Shown: positions 8,213 through 17,345 of the stretch, piece by piece
How the letters are laid out: every line of letters starts with the position of its first letter
Numbering within the stretch: the first letter of the stretch is position 1
Source of the DNA: an uncultured Synergistales bacterium
GTDB lineage: Bacteria > Synergistota > Synergistia > Synergistales > Aminobacteriaceae
Length of the DNA stretch: 45,736 bases
Reading direction: 5' to 3'
Assembly: GCA_905233215.1 (NCBI GenBank)
Contig: CAJODC010000006.1
Location: forward strand, 1 to 45,736
Translations under genes and position numbers: made by a program
The notes under the pieces: generated by a model
Database searches by the model: none
What the model was told of the DNA's origin: nothing
Seen by the model: only the letters and a program-made list of their open reading frames with translations

Positions 8213-9388
8213 TTATAACCTCGCTACACCTGATTTTCTTGCCGCTTCAGCGACTGCCTTTGACACTGCCGGTCCGACTCTGGGGTCAAACGCTGCCGGA
8301 ATGATGTAATCAGGGCCGAGCTTGTCGGGTTCGACCAAATCCGCAAGAGCGTGAGACGCGGCAACCTTCATGGCCTCGTTGATGTCGCTTGCTCTTACGT
8401 CAAAAGTGCCTCTGAAGATTCCCGGGAATGCGAGAACGTTGTTGATCTGATTCGGGAAGTCGCTTCTTCCTGTTGAGATTACAGCCGCTCCAGCCGCTTT
8501 AGCGTCATCGGGGAAAATTTCGGGCGTAGGGTTGGCGCAGGCGAAGATTATCGGGTCTTTTGCCATTGAGCGCACCATGTCCTGAGTCACGCTGTTGGGT
8601 GCTGACACTCCGATGAAGACATCTGCGCCCTTCATAGCATCGGAGAGCGAGCCTTTGAGTCCTTCGGGGTTAGTGATCTCGGCCATCTCGGACTTGATCC
8701 AGTTCATGCCCTTCTCTCGTCCTTTGTAGACGATGCCTGTGCGGTCGCAGAGTGTTACGTTCTTGAGTCCTGCTGAGATGAGTAATTTTGTGATTGCTAT
8801 TGCCGCTGCTCCTGCTCCATTGACGGCGACTTTGATGTTTCCGATGTCTTTGCCGACAACTTTGAGGGCATTGATGAGTCCGGCGAGAGTGATTACGGCT
8901 GTTCCGTGCTGGTCATCGTGGAATATCGGAATGTCGCAGCGTTCTTTCAGTTTGCGCTCAATCTCGAAACATCTCGGTGCTGCAATGTCCTCAAGGTTAA
9001 TTCCGCCGAAAGAGCCTGAAATGTTGTAGACGGTCTCAACGAATGCGTCAACATCTTGTGTCTTGACACAGAGAGGGAAAGCGTCAACGCCTCCGAACGC
9101 CTTGAACAGAACGCATTTTCCCTCCATGACGGGCATACCTGCTTCAGGGCCGATGTCGCCGAGTCCGAGTACCGCGCTTCCGTCAGTAACGACGAGACAG
9201 AGATTATGACGGCGTGTGAGGTCATAACTCTTGCTGACGTCCTTCTGAATCGCAAGGCAGGGTTCGGCTACACCGGGAGTGTAAGCGAGCGACAAGTCAT
9301 CTTTCGTTGCTACCGGGACTGTAGCAATGACTTCGATTTTCCCCTTCCACTGTTCGTGGAGCCTGAGTGATTCCTTTGCGTAATCCAT
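8213..9388 (-). CDS. Malic enzyme (oxaloacetate-decarboxylating malate dehydrogenase)
   Basis: This enzyme oxidatively decarboxylates malate to pyruvate and CO2 with NAD(P)+. The 391-residue length fits the short bacterial type without a phosphotransacetylase domain. Motifs seen: [10 protein letters not shown] at the N-terminus, the nucleotide and catalytic segment [24 protein letters not shown], the Rossmann NGAGAAAIA, and [10 protein letters not shown] strong AGGAGG lies 10 bases before the ATG. It is first in an operon with the 2HCT symporter and the solute-binding protein, which indicates malate (or citrate-derived malate) use. Cofactor preference is not decided by what I can see. Confidence 0.93.
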   Translation of the reverse strand: MDYAKESLRLHEQWKGKIEVIATVPVATKDDLSLAYTPGVAEPCLAIQKDVSKSYDLTRRHNLCLVVTDGSAVLGLGDIGPEAGMPVMEGKCVLFKAFGGVDAFPLCVKTQDVDAFVETVYNISGSFGGINLEDIAAPRCFEIERKLKERCDIPIFHDDQHGTAVITLAGLINALKVVGKDIGNIKVAVNGAGAAAIAITKLLISAGLKNVTLCDRTGIVYKGREKGMNWIKSEMAEITNPEGLKGSLSDAMKGADVFIGVSAPNSVTQDMVRSMAKDPIIFACANPTPEIFPDDAKAAGAAVISTGRSDFPNQINNVLAFPGIFRGTFDVRASDINEAMKVAASHALADLVEPDKLGPDYIIPAAFDPRVGPAVSKAVAEAARKSGVARL

Positions 9389-9419
9389 AAAATTTTATCC
9401 TCCTCAATATATTTTAATC

Positions 9420-9437
9420 ACGGCAACATTCAGCCGT
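9420..9437. repeat. Short inverted repeat in the malic enzyme leader
   Basis: ACGGC (9420-9424) and GCCGT (9433-9437) could form a small hairpin in the 110-base gap between ddl and the malic enzyme gene. It lacks a T run, so it is not a clear terminator. It may be incidental. Confidence 0.3.
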
Positions 9438-9498
9438 TGATTCCTAAAAGGGTAAAACTTCGTGAAAACTTTGTGATGAAATAATCATACAGACAATC

Positions 9499-10416
9499 TC
9501 AGACTTTGGCCATTGCCATTATTGCCGATACAAATTCCGACATGCTCACGCCCACAGCCCTTGCTGCTTTGGGAACGAGACTTGTTGCCGTCATTCCCGG
9601 AGCTGTGTTGACTTCGAGAATGTACGCCCGCCCGTCAGGTGTCAAACGAAAATCGCTCCTGCTGTAAGCCCTGCACCCTAACGCTTCATGAGCCTTCACG
9701 GCGTAATCTCCGATCATCTTCGCAATGTCGTCAGGAATTTCAGCAGGCACAATATATTCAGTCGCTCCCTTCGTGTACTTGTTCACATAATCGTAATAGC
9801 CTTCGTGAGGTTTGATCTCAATCACCGGCAGTGCTTCAGTCTTTCCGTTATTCTCCCAGACAGCGCATGTTATCTCACGCCCTGCAATGTACTCTTCGGC
9901 CATGACCGGGCCAGCGTAACTTTCACGGGCGAGCTCAAGAGCGGTATTAAGATTTTGTGGCGTAAGTTCGTCAATGATTGTTACTCCGACAGTTGAACCG
10001 CCTCCGCAGGGTTTGACGACAATATTTTTACCGAGTCTGCTTACAACTTCATCATAATTTTTGGGGATAAATATTGATTTTGGTACCGGGATTCCTGCTC
10101 GTTCAAAAAATCTCTGAGCCTCCCATTTGTCCATCGCCAATGCGCTGGCGTGAGGGCCTGAGCCCGTGTAAGGTATACCGAGTCCGCCTAACCTCGCCTG
10201 AAGCTGTCCTCCTTCGCCCCAATCGCCGTGCATCGCTATAAACGCTCCGTCAATCCCTAAGCCCTTGAGATTGTCAGCGTCCTCAAGCCTCGTTAGGTCA
10301 ACCGTGAACGCCTCCCAGCCTGCCTCGCAAAGAGCATCGGCGACAGCCTTACCGCTGCGAAGTGATACATCGCGTTCCCGGCCGTCTCCTCCGCATAAAA
10401 CCGCAACACGCTTCAT
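9499..10416 (-). CDS. ddl: D-alanine--D-alanine ligase
   Basis: Ddl joins two D-alanines with ATP to make the peptidoglycan dipeptide. The ATP-grasp protein of 305 residues shows VLCGGDGRERDVSLRSG at the N-terminus (usually GGxSxEREVSLxSG, here GGDGRERDVS), FIAMHGDWGEGG, VVKPCGGGSTVGV, the catalytic SRSDFRLTPDG and the C-terminal EVNTAPGMT. The Glu of the ERDVSL motif and the metal-binding EVN segment are intact. It is the last gene of the Kdo/envelope operon, 8 bases after the glycosyltransferase. The family has two sizes (about 305 and 360); this is the short DdlB-like form. Confidence 0.94.
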   Translation of the reverse strand: MKRVAVLCGGDGRERDVSLRSGKAVADALCEAGWEAFTVDLTRLEDADNLKGLGIDGAFIAMHGDWGEGGQLQARLGGLGIPYTGSGPHASALAMDKWEAQRFFERAGIPVPKSIFIPKNYDEVVSRLGKNIVVKPCGGGSTVGVTIIDELTPQNLNTALELARESYAGPVMAEEYIAGREITCAVWENNGKTEALPVIEIKPHEGYYDYVNKYTKGATEYIVPAEIPDDIAKMIGDYAVKAHEALGCRAYSRSDFRLTPDGRAYILEVNTAPGMTATSLVPKAARAVGVSMSEFVSAIMAMAKV

Positions 10417-10424
10417 TTTTGCGT

Positions 10425-11438
10425 TTACACTCCTTCTTTTATCTTTTCGTAATATTCTTCAATCTGAACGGCCATGTCATCGACAGTGATAATTTTCCCG
10501 GCACTGAATGGACTCGCTTCTCCAGTCAGAATGAATCTCTCAATCGCTTTCCGCCACTCATCGACATCAGCATCAGGAATTAAGCCTCCCAATGCAAAAT
10601 CCCTCAATGCCTCAAGGTCAGACGCAATCACGGGAAGTCCAACGCTCAACGCCTCAAGAACAACAAGCCCCATTCCTTCGCTGTGTGAAGGGAAGAGCAT
10701 ACATGAACTTTCAGCCATGAACTTTTCGACCTCTGTTCTGTCCATGTCGCCAAAAAATTTCACTCTCTCATTCAGTCCAAGCTCATTCGTCAAAGCCTCA
10801 AGCGATTCTCTTTCGTCCCCTTCGCCCAAAATATCAAGCGTCCATTCGTAACCCTTCAATCCCGACAACGCCCTCAAAGCGACATCAACGCCCTTCAACT
10901 GTGTCAAGCGTCCGACAATTATGAATCTCATTCTGTCATGAGGAAAATTTTTGTGACTTAGCTTCGGCGGTATTATTCCGTTCGGGATTATCACTGTGTC
11001 GTCAGGAAGATGAGCGGCTAAATGATTCCTCACTGCTTCGGAAACACATATAGCACCGTCAGCGTGTTTCAGGGGAATTATTCCCAAGTTCAGAGAGTAG
11101 AGAGCATGAGCGGTTACTATCCATTTGACTCCCGTCAACTTTGACGACAGCCACGCTATCCATGCCGGGACTCTTGAATGGGCGTGGATTATGTCCCAAT
11201 GAAATTTTTTTTGATGACTGTGAATTTTCAGCGCACAGAAAATTATTGTTACTGGATTCTTTTTCTCAGCAGGCATATGAAGCACACGCACGCATTCGGG
11301 CAATTCAGCCTCAAGTCTTCCGCCTGTTGACGCTAATGTTACCTCATGGCCTCGTTCGGTCATAGCACGAATCAGATTCAGGACGTGAACTTCAGCTCCG
11401 CCTTCGTCAAATCCGGGCAGTATGTATAATATTCTCAT
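10425..11438 (-). CDS. Family 4 glycosyltransferase (GT-B fold)
   Basis: A 337-residue GT4 retaining glycosyltransferase. The N-terminal domain has the donor-loop motif GGAEVHVLNLI. The C-terminal domain has PNGI, IIVGRLTQLKGVDVALRA, ILGEGDERESLEA and the nucleotide-sugar motif FPSHSEGMGLVVLEA (the E-x7-E type, ending E-A). It lies inside a Kdo operon, so it probably adds a sugar to the lipopolysaccharide core or a similar surface glycan at the inner face of the membrane. The exact donor and acceptor are not readable. It begins 2 bases after the ELM1-family stop. Confidence 0.9.
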   Translation of the reverse strand: MRILYILPGFDEGGAEVHVLNLIRAMTERGHEVTLASTGGRLEAELPECVRVLHMPAEKKNPVTIIFCALKIHSHQKKFHWDIIHAHSRVPAWIAWLSSKLTGVKWIVTAHALYSLNLGIIPLKHADGAICVSEAVRNHLAAHLPDDTVIIPNGIIPPKLSHKNFPHDRMRFIIVGRLTQLKGVDVALRALSGLKGYEWTLDILGEGDERESLEALTNELGLNERVKFFGDMDRTEVEKFMAESSCMLFPSHSEGMGLVVLEALSVGLPVIASDLEALRDFALGGLIPDADVDEWRKAIERFILTGEASPFSAGKIITVDDMAVQIEEYYEKIKEGV

Positions 11439-11440
11439 TT

Positions 11441-12462
11441 CTAGCCGTTATGAATTATCCATTCGGCAGCTCGTTTAGCCTCGTTGAAGCCTAAGCCGTG
11501 TTTTTGTTCGTAAGCCTCAAGGAATTTCGGAAAGTACAAATCATTGCCGAAGTCCTCAATCAATCCCCTTTCGGAAAATTCTTTGAACATGTCATCAAAT
11601 CTTCTTGCCCCGTAGCCAAGCATGTGCTTAATCTTTCCCGTAGTTCTCGGCAAACGTATCAATCCCACCTTGAACCCGGCTGTTACCGCCTCTGAGACCA
11701 TCGACACAGAATCTTCAGTAACAAGAACATGAGTAGCCGCTCCGAGTATGGCCGTGATTGAGTTCTGATTAGGCGTACGTGAATAAAGGAACATGTATTC
11801 AAGGTTAGGGCTTCCTGAGAAAATTTCTTCGACAGTCTCTTCAACGCTCTGTCCTGTCCGTCTTGATGTAGTGATGAGAAATTTAGCGTCCCTGATTTCC
11901 CTCAGAGGCGTTAAAACATTTCTTGCCCATCGTGAATTTATCCTGTAATTAGCATCGCTTCCGCCGATTAACAGAGCGATAATTTTCCGGCCTTCAAGAT
12001 TTCGTCCGTGGGCGCACCCAGAGTCGTTATGACGTTTCCTGCTTTCAGATTGGGCTTGTCGTGTTCGGGAACTATGGCGTAATTGAACGGTCTTGTTCCT
12101 AACACTGAAGGGGTCATTATGACGGCGCACTTGTTGTGTGTTGCTTTAGCGAGTGCCAGACAAAAAGGAGCTGCCCTGCTTCCTGCCGAGATGAAAAGCG
12201 TTGAGCCTTCCTCGTACTTGTTGTAACGAACGCCGAATGACTTGAGCCATTCACGTGAAAACGCTCCGCCGTGAGTTTCGAGACCTCTCACAAAAAGTTT
12301 CATCTTCAATATCCTGTCGAATATCGACATTTCTGGAATGTTGACAGTCTGAGCAATCTCTGTTCCTTCAAGACGTTCGAGCCACTCTGCGACTCCCTGC
12401 GACTGATGGAGATGTCCCCTTATACCGTCACTTATTATCACTGCCTTTGCGAATTTCGGCAT
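11441..12462 (-). pseudogene. ELM1-family (mitochondrial-fission ELM1-like) protein, frameshifted
   Basis: ELM1-like proteins are GT-B-type proteins found in Gram-negative envelope loci, thought to act in surface sugar assembly. Here the two halves are in different frames. The first (ATG 12462) reads ISDGIRGHLHQSQGVAEWL, LFISAGSRAAPFC and ends early after LGAPTDEILKAGKLSLC. The second continues normally as GRKIIALLIGGSDANY, then VTEDSVSMVSEAVTAG and a C-terminal EWIIHNG. The break is between about 11978 and 12000 and needs one inserted base (or a -1 shift) to restore the frame; joined, the product would be about 340 residues. A homopolymer AAAA is at the site, so a base error is possible. The start overlaps the kdsB end by 35 bases, with AGAGAG as ribosome site. 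Confidence 0.75.
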
Positions 12463-13177
12463 TCATTAAATCTCTCACTCTCTCTAAATCTTCGGGCGTA
12501 TCTACACCGATGTTATCACGCCTGCTTTTTGTTACGCTGATTCTTATCCTGTAACCGTGTTCGAGTATCTTCAACTGTTCGAGAGACTCGGCACTGCTCA
12601 AAGGAGTATCGGAAAGTCTGACATACTTTTTCAGAAAGTCAACGCTGTAACCGTAAATCCCGATGTGCTGGTAAACAGGAAGGTTTGACTCGTTTCGCTT
12701 GTAGGGAATGAGCGAGCGTGAAAAATATAGCGCGTAACCTTTCTGATTCATCACAACTTTGACGATGTTGGGATTGCTGAAATCATCATCAAGAGCCCGG
12801 CAAAGCGTTGAGCATTCGCAGTTGTCAAGAATTTCGGAGACCTCATCAATCATAATCGGGTCAAGCATCGGTTCATCGCCCTGAATGTTAATCACAGCGT
12901 CAAATTCACCGCCGAAAATCCTCAATGCCTGTTCACATCTTGCCGTGCCGTTGGGAAGATTCGAGTCGGTCATCACGGCTCTTGCTCCTGACGAAACTAC
13001 AGCGTCAAAAATTCTTTCGTCATCAGTGGCAATGATAACGTCATGAAGTGTTTTTGACATTTTCGCTCGTTCCAAGACGTGAATTATCATCGGCTTTCCG
13101 TGAATATCGGCCAGAGGTTTTCCCGGAAATCTTGACGAGGCGTAACGAGCCGGAATTATTCCGAGTATTTTTTTCAT
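12428..13177 (-). CDS. kdsB: 3-deoxy-manno-octulosonate cytidylyltransferase (CMP-Kdo synthetase)
   Basis: KdsB activates Kdo with CTP to CMP-Kdo, the donor for the lipopolysaccharide inner core. The 249-residue protein begins with the nucleotide-binding motif IIPARYASSRFPGKPL, then has IATDDERI, NGTARCEQAL, INIQGDEPMLDP, and YFSRSLIPYKR with HIGIYGY, all typical of KdsB. It overlaps kdsD by 4 bases at its start, indicating coupled translation. Neighbours kdsA and kdsD supply the earlier steps. Confidence 0.96.
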   Translation of the reverse strand: MKKILGIIPARYASSRFPGKPLADIHGKPMIIHVLERAKMSKTLHDVIIATDDERIFDAVVSSGARAVMTDSNLPNGTARCEQALRIFGGEFDAVINIQGDEPMLDPIMIDEVSEILDNCECSTLCRALDDDFSNPNIVKVVMNQKGYALYFSRSLIPYKRNESNLPVYQHIGIYGYSVDFLKKYVRLSDTPLSSAESLEQLKILEHGYRIRISVTKSRRDNIGVDTPEDLERVRDLMNAEIRKGSDNK

Positions 13178-14151
13178 GCTATACCAGCTTTCAATAATTC
13201 GTGAATGTGTACTATACCTACGGGGCGTTCATCTTCAACCGCTATAAGTACGCTGATCTCGTTTCGTTCCATGAGTCTGACGGCTTCGGCAGCAAGCGCA
13301 AGAGGACTGATAGTCTTCGGATTACGGGTCATAGCGTCCTCGATTCTTGTGACGAAAGCGTCATTGCCGGAACGTTCCATGAGTCTCCGTAAGTCTCCGT
13401 CAGTGAATATCCCTGTGAGTCTTCCGTCATCGTCAACAACACAGACAGCCCCGTAACCTTTACCGGTTATGACGAACAAGGCATCTTTGACCGTAACGCC
13501 TTCCGCTACAACGGGAAGATTATCACCTGTACCCATGACATCACGTACCTGTGTCAACAATTTTCGGCCTAAGCTCCCTCCCGGGTGGAACAAAGCGAAA
13601 TCCTCACGCTTCAACCCTCTCAGTGTCGTAACAATCACGGCAAGAGCATCGCCCAAGACAAGTTCAAGAGTTGTACTGCTCATCGGCGCAAGCTGCAAGG
13701 GGTCTCCTTCCGAGTCTACATGAGCGTTGATGACGATGTCGGCATTCTCGGCCAACGGTGATTTCATCGCTCCAGTAACGGCGATCATCTTCGCTCCCGT
13801 CCGCCTGAAGTGCGGAAGTAACGCTACAATCTCGGAACTTGCTCCGCTGTTGCTGATTAACAGTCCTATATCATCACGTGTTACCATGCCTAAATCGCCA
13901 TGAGCGGCTTCAGCGGCATGAAGGAAGAATGACGGTGTACCGAGCGAGGCTAGAGTCGCTGAAATTTTGCGCCCTACATGGCCGGACTTGCCTAAACCTA
14001 CAACGACAACACGACCCTTGCAGGCGTAAATTTCACGGGCAGCCCTGACGATTTCACAGCCGAGATTTTCCGCAGAACGTAAAATTTCATGAGCCTCAGT
14101 GAGCATTAAATCCTTTGCTGACTTCAAGAGCTGTCCGTCAGTATAGGTCAT
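13174..14151 (-). CDS. kdsD: D-arabinose 5-phosphate isomerase (SIS plus two CBS domains)
   Basis: This enzyme converts ribulose 5-phosphate to arabinose 5-phosphate, the first step to Kdo. The N-terminal SIS domain shows VVGLGKSGHVGRKISATLAS, FLHAAEAAHGDLGM and LLISNSGASSEI; residues from about 205 onward form two CBS repeats (VKDALFVITGKGYGAVCV; MERNEISVLIAVEDERPVGI). The 325-residue length matches KdsD/KpsF. Both ends overlap neighbours by 4 bases (lysC upstream, kdsB downstream), so it is tightly embedded in the operon. Confidence 0.95.
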   Translation of the reverse strand: MTYTDGQLLKSAKDLMLTEAHEILRSAENLGCEIVRAAREIYACKGRVVVVGLGKSGHVGRKISATLASLGTPSFFLHAAEAAHGDLGMVTRDDIGLLISNSGASSEIVALLPHFRRTGAKMIAVTGAMKSPLAENADIVINAHVDSEGDPLQLAPMSSTTLELVLGDALAVIVTTLRGLKREDFALFHPGGSLGRKLLTQVRDVMGTGDNLPVVAEGVTVKDALFVITGKGYGAVCVVDDDGRLTGIFTDGDLRRLMERSGNDAFVTRIEDAMTRNPKTISPLALAAEAVRLMERNEISVLIAVEDERPVGIVHIHELLKAGIA

Positions 14152-15485
14152 ATGATTACCTCATTGAGTACTACGGCTTTATACAGAGCTTTAACGGCGT
14201 TGGCGTAATCATTATCTGACACTCCGAGAATTATATTCAGACGGTCAGAGCCTTGATCTATCATTTTAACTTTAATGCTTGCGAGCGAGAGAGCAGTTAA
14301 TATTTTGCTGAAGATTCCTTTTACTGTTCCCATTCCCTCACCGACAACGGCTATCAACGACAAACCTCTTTCGACAGTTACCGAGTCGGGGTGAATTTCC
14401 CGCTTTATATCCGAAATTATTTCATCACGCCTAAGCTCAAACATTGGAGCTTTAAGCACCACAGACATTTGATGTATTCCGGAAAGGTAATGCTGACAGG
14501 CGATGCGGTGCTTTGCGAACAGTCCGAAAAGTTTTTGGCCGAAATCATATATTCTGTTGAGGCCGTATTTACGAATGTTGATTACGTTGAAACCTTTTCG
14601 CCCTGCCACGCAGACGGCAACATCACGCATTGAGTTTTCAGGGAGAACGGGACTGACATTCATTCCTTCATCGTCAGCGTTATTGATACTGGAAATCATC
14701 ATCGGTATTCCCATGTCTGAGAGCATGAATACAACGCTGTCAGTAACGATGTCCATACCGATATAATTCAGCTCCAACACTTCACCGTAAGTGATATTGC
14801 GTACCAGTTCAGCGTCAGGAACAACGGAAGGATCTGCGCTGTAAATTTTCGCTGTCTCGCTCCATTTCTCGAACAAGTCAGCTTTTACCGAACAGGCTAC
14901 AAGCGCACCGGCAGTATCGCAGTCGCCTCGAGGAAATGTCTTGATGCTTCCGTCGTAACTAGTGCCGTAAAAGCTGGGAATGACTGCACGTTCAAAGCCC
15001 TGAAGAATTTTTGAGGCTGTGCTGAAAGTTCTTTCTCTGTCAGGCTCTCCGTCTTTGCCGAAAAATAATATGTCTTTAGCGTCAACAAAAGGCCAGTCAA
15101 GATAATCAGCGAAAATCTTAGCCATTATGTATTCGCCTCTGCTGCCGATGTAATCGAGAGTTTTCCCGGTTTCAATGTCCTGTTTAAGCTCTAAAAGTTC
15201 AGCGTCAATGTTGAATTTTATTCCTAAACCGCTGACTATTTCGCTGTAACGTTCGTAAATTTTTTCGAGAATGCTGTCGTAATTTTCACTGCTGCTTCTC
15301 TGAGAATGACAGACATAAAGCAAATCAGTTATCCCTAATTTATCATGATCGGCACCGGGAGCGGAAACTATAACATAACGCCTGTCCGGGTTTGCTTTGA
15401 CGATTTCAGCGGCTTTTCGCACTTCAAGAGAACTTACAGCGGCATTTCCGCCGAATCTCGAAACTATCAGGCTGCTCACTGTCAT
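14148..15485 (-). CDS. Aspartate kinase-like protein with ACT domains, divergent active site
   Basis: Aspartate kinase phosphorylates aspartate for lysine, threonine, methionine and diaminopimelate synthesis. The fold is recognisable: an N-terminal kinase domain, GSRGEYIMAKI, a nucleotide segment FPRGDCDTAGALVA, IYSADPSVVPDA, and two C-terminal ACT domains (LSLIAVVGEGMGTVKGI onward). However, the first motif is VSRFGGNAA rather than the usual V-x-KFGGTS, replacing the catalytic lysine by arginine, and RGDCDT replaces GRGGSDT. Activity or substrate may therefore differ. ATG 15485 is preferred over an adjoining GTG at 15488. It sits between kdsA and kdsD, an odd place for lysine synthesis unless it feeds peptidoglycan. 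Calling it lysC is not secure. Confidence 0.8.
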   Translation of the reverse strand: MTVSSLIVSRFGGNAAVSSLEVRKAAEIVKANPDRRYVIVSAPGADHDKLGITDLLYVCHSQRSSSENYDSILEKIYERYSEIVSGLGIKFNIDAELLELKQDIETGKTLDYIGSRGEYIMAKIFADYLDWPFVDAKDILFFGKDGEPDRERTFSTASKILQGFERAVIPSFYGTSYDGSIKTFPRGDCDTAGALVACSVKADLFEKWSETAKIYSADPSVVPDAELVRNITYGEVLELNYIGMDIVTDSVVFMLSDMGIPMMISSINNADDEGMNVSPVLPENSMRDVAVCVAGRKGFNVINIRKYGLNRIYDFGQKLFGLFAKHRIACQHYLSGIHQMSVVLKAPMFELRRDEIISDIKREIHPDSVTVERGLSLIAVVGEGMGTVKGIFSKILTALSLASIKVKMIDQGSDRLNIILGVSDNDYANAVKALYKAVVLNEVII

Positions 15486-15503
15486 CACCTGCTCTTTCTT
15501 TGG

Positions 15504-16331
15504 TTAATTCATGCTGCTTTTGATTTTGTGTACCGCTAGAACTTCATCGAGGAATTTCGCCATCTGGTCAAGAGGAATCATGTTAGGCCCGTCGCTGAGA
15601 GCCTCTTTAGGGTTCGGGTGAGTCTCGGCGAATACGGCATCAATTCCGACAGCAGCAGCAGCCCTCGCCAATGGGAATGCCAGCCTGTAATCACCGCCGC
15701 TTGCGCCACCGAGTCCGCCGGGTCTCTGAACGCTGTGAGTAGCGTCAAAGACAACAGGGTAGCCGAAATCCCTCATTGTGACCAAGCCTGTCATGTCAAC
15801 AACAAGACGGTGATAGCCCATTGTCGTTCCACGTTCACAGAGCATAACGCTATCGTTTCCGGCCTCACGACATTTAGCGGCGGCGTAAATCATGTCTTCA
15901 GGGGCGAGGAATTGAGCTTTCTTGATGTTGATGATTTTGCCGGTTTTGGCCGCTGACACTAGCAGATCTGTCTGTCGGCACAAAAACGCCGGTATCTGCA
16001 ATACGTCAACGACTTCACCAGCCGGAGCGGCTTGAGAGCTTTCGTGAATGTCCGTAAGAACTGGTACGCCGACTATGCTTTTTATCTCGGCTAACTGTTC
16101 GAGACCTTTTTCGAGACCGGGACCGCGCCATGCGTGAACGCTTGTTCTGTTAGCCTTGTCGAAACTTGCCTTGAAGATGTAGAGCAGACCTCGTTCATCA
16201 CAAAGACGCTTCATGAATTTGGCGACCCTTAATCCGAGTTCAAGCGACTCAAGGGAGCAGGGGCCCGCAATTACAGCAAGGCTCCCGTCTCCGATAAATT
16301 TACCGTCAATGAAGTAACGTTTTTCGCTCAA
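15504..16331 (-). CDS. kdsA: 3-deoxy-8-phosphooctulonate synthase (Kdo-8-P synthase)
   Basis: KdsA condenses arabinose 5-phosphate with phosphoenolpyruvate. The 275-residue protein shows VIAGPCSLES at the N-terminus, YIFKASFDKANRTS, VPVLTDIHESSQA, LQIPAFLCRQTDLL, CERGTTMGYHRLVVDM, and FDATHSVQRPGG. A cysteine in IAGPCSLE is the position that separates metal-dependent from metal-independent types (Asn versus Cys at the motif start), but I cannot assign the type with certainty. The start codon is TTG at 16331, 8 bases after fba. It precedes the aspartate-kinase-like gene. Confidence 0.95.
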   Translation of the reverse strand: MSEKRYFIDGKFIGDGSLAVIAGPCSLESLELGLRVAKFMKRLCDERGLLYIFKASFDKANRTSVHAWRGPGLEKGLEQLAEIKSIVGVPVLTDIHESSQAAPAGEVVDVLQIPAFLCRQTDLLVSAAKTGKIINIKKAQFLAPEDMIYAAAKCREAGNDSVMLCERGTTMGYHRLVVDMTGLVTMRDFGYPVVFDATHSVQRPGGLGGASGGDYRLAFPLARAAAAVGIDAVFAETHPNPKEALSDGPNMIPLDQMAKFLDEVLAVHKIKSSMN

Positions 16332-16339
16332 TTTAAGAC

Positions 16340-17203
16340 TTACGCTTTCCCGTCTGAACCGAAGAGTCTGATTTTCTCGCGGATTGTCTCTTTGATTGCC
16401 TCAACGCCGGGCGCAAGAAGTTTTCTGGGGTCGTAGCCTTTGCCCTGATTGTCTTTGCCCTCTTCGATGTATTTGCGTGTTGCTGCTGCGAAGGAGAGCT
16501 GACACTCTGTGTTGACGTTGACTTTTGAGACACCGAGAGTGATTGCTTTCTTGACCATCTCGTCAGGGATTCCTGATCCGCCGTGAAGGACGAGGGGCAT
16601 TAAGCCGGTTTTCTCCTGAACTTTTGCGAGAGTCTCGAATGAGAGTCCCTTCCAGTTTGCCGGGTACTTTCCGTGAATGTTTCCGATACCGGCAGCGAGC
16701 ATGTCGACACCGAGATCAGCAATTCTCTTGCACTCGTCAGGGTCAGCGCATTCGCCCATTCCGACAACGCCGTCTTCTTCTCCGCCGATTGCGCCGACTT
16801 CAGCTTCAATCGTCATTCCGAGCATGTGAGCGGCGTGAGTGAGTTCGACAGTCTTCGCAACGTTCTCATCGATCGGGAAATGAGAGCCGTCAAACATGAT
16901 CGACGTGAATCCGGCTTTGATGCACTTGTACGCGCCTTCGTATGTTCCATGATCAAGGTGTGTGCAGACTGGGACGGTGATGCCGAACTCTTTGTCCATC
17001 GCTTCGACCATTGCCTGAACTGTGCGGAATCCGCCCATGTACTTTCCTGCGCCTTCGGAGACTCCGAGAATGACTGGAGCTTTGAGTTCTTCGGCAACCT
17101 GAAGGACTGCTTTTGTCCACTCAAGATTGTTGATGTTGAACTGACCGACCGCGTAATGTCCGGCTTTTGCTTTTGTGAGCATTTCTTTTGCGTTTACTAA
17201 CAT
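16340..17203 (-). CDS. fba: Class II fructose-1,6-bisphosphate aldolase
   Basis: Zinc-dependent aldolase splitting fructose 1,6-bisphosphate into dihydroxyacetone phosphate and glyceraldehyde 3-phosphate. Motifs: GHYAVGQFNINNLEW at the start, the metal-binding histidines in THLDHGTYEGAYK, IEAEVGAIGGEEDG, GIGNIHGKYP, and LHGGSGIPDEM with KVNVNTECQ. I chose ATG 17203 over an in-frame start 14 codons upstream because GGAGGG lies 11 bases before it and the family starts MLVN. It is first in the envelope operon, followed 8 bases later by kdsA. Coupling of glycolysis and Kdo supply is plausible but inferred. Length, 287 residues, is normal. Confidence 0.95.
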   Translation of the reverse strand: MLVNAKEMLTKAKAGHYAVGQFNINNLEWTKAVLQVAEELKAPVILGVSEGAGKYMGGFRTVQAMVEAMDKEFGITVPVCTHLDHGTYEGAYKCIKAGFTSIMFDGSHFPIDENVAKTVELTHAAHMLGMTIEAEVGAIGGEEDGVVGMGECADPDECKRIADLGVDMLAAGIGNIHGKYPANWKGLSFETLAKVQEKTGLMPLVLHGGSGIPDEMVKKAITLGVSKVNVNTECQLSFAAATRKYIEEGKDNQGKGYDPRKLLAPGVEAIKETIREKIRLFGSDGKA

Positions 17204-17247
17204 TTTGGATTTTACCCTCCTGATTTCAGAAAATTGTGAACGCAATA

Positions 17248-17273
17248 ATTATATAGCATTTCGTGAAAATCAA
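17248..17273 (-). promoter_or_regulatory. Weak candidate promoter for the fba-kds operon
   Basis: On the minus strand TTGATT (17268-17273) precedes a perfect TATAAT (17248-17253), but the spacer is only 14 bases. The -10 box is convincing; the -35 assignment is doubtful. Confidence 0.35.
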
Positions 17274-17345
17274 GGGTCAGCATAAAATATTTCTGTTCCT
17301 TGAAAAATACTATATACTTTGTACAAAACGAAAGGAGGATATATT

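Noticed and set aside
11975-12002. A programmed -1 frameshift in the ELM1 gene.
   Set aside because: No classical slippery heptamer is in frame at the junction and the family is made from one frame elsewhere, so mutation or a base error is more likely.
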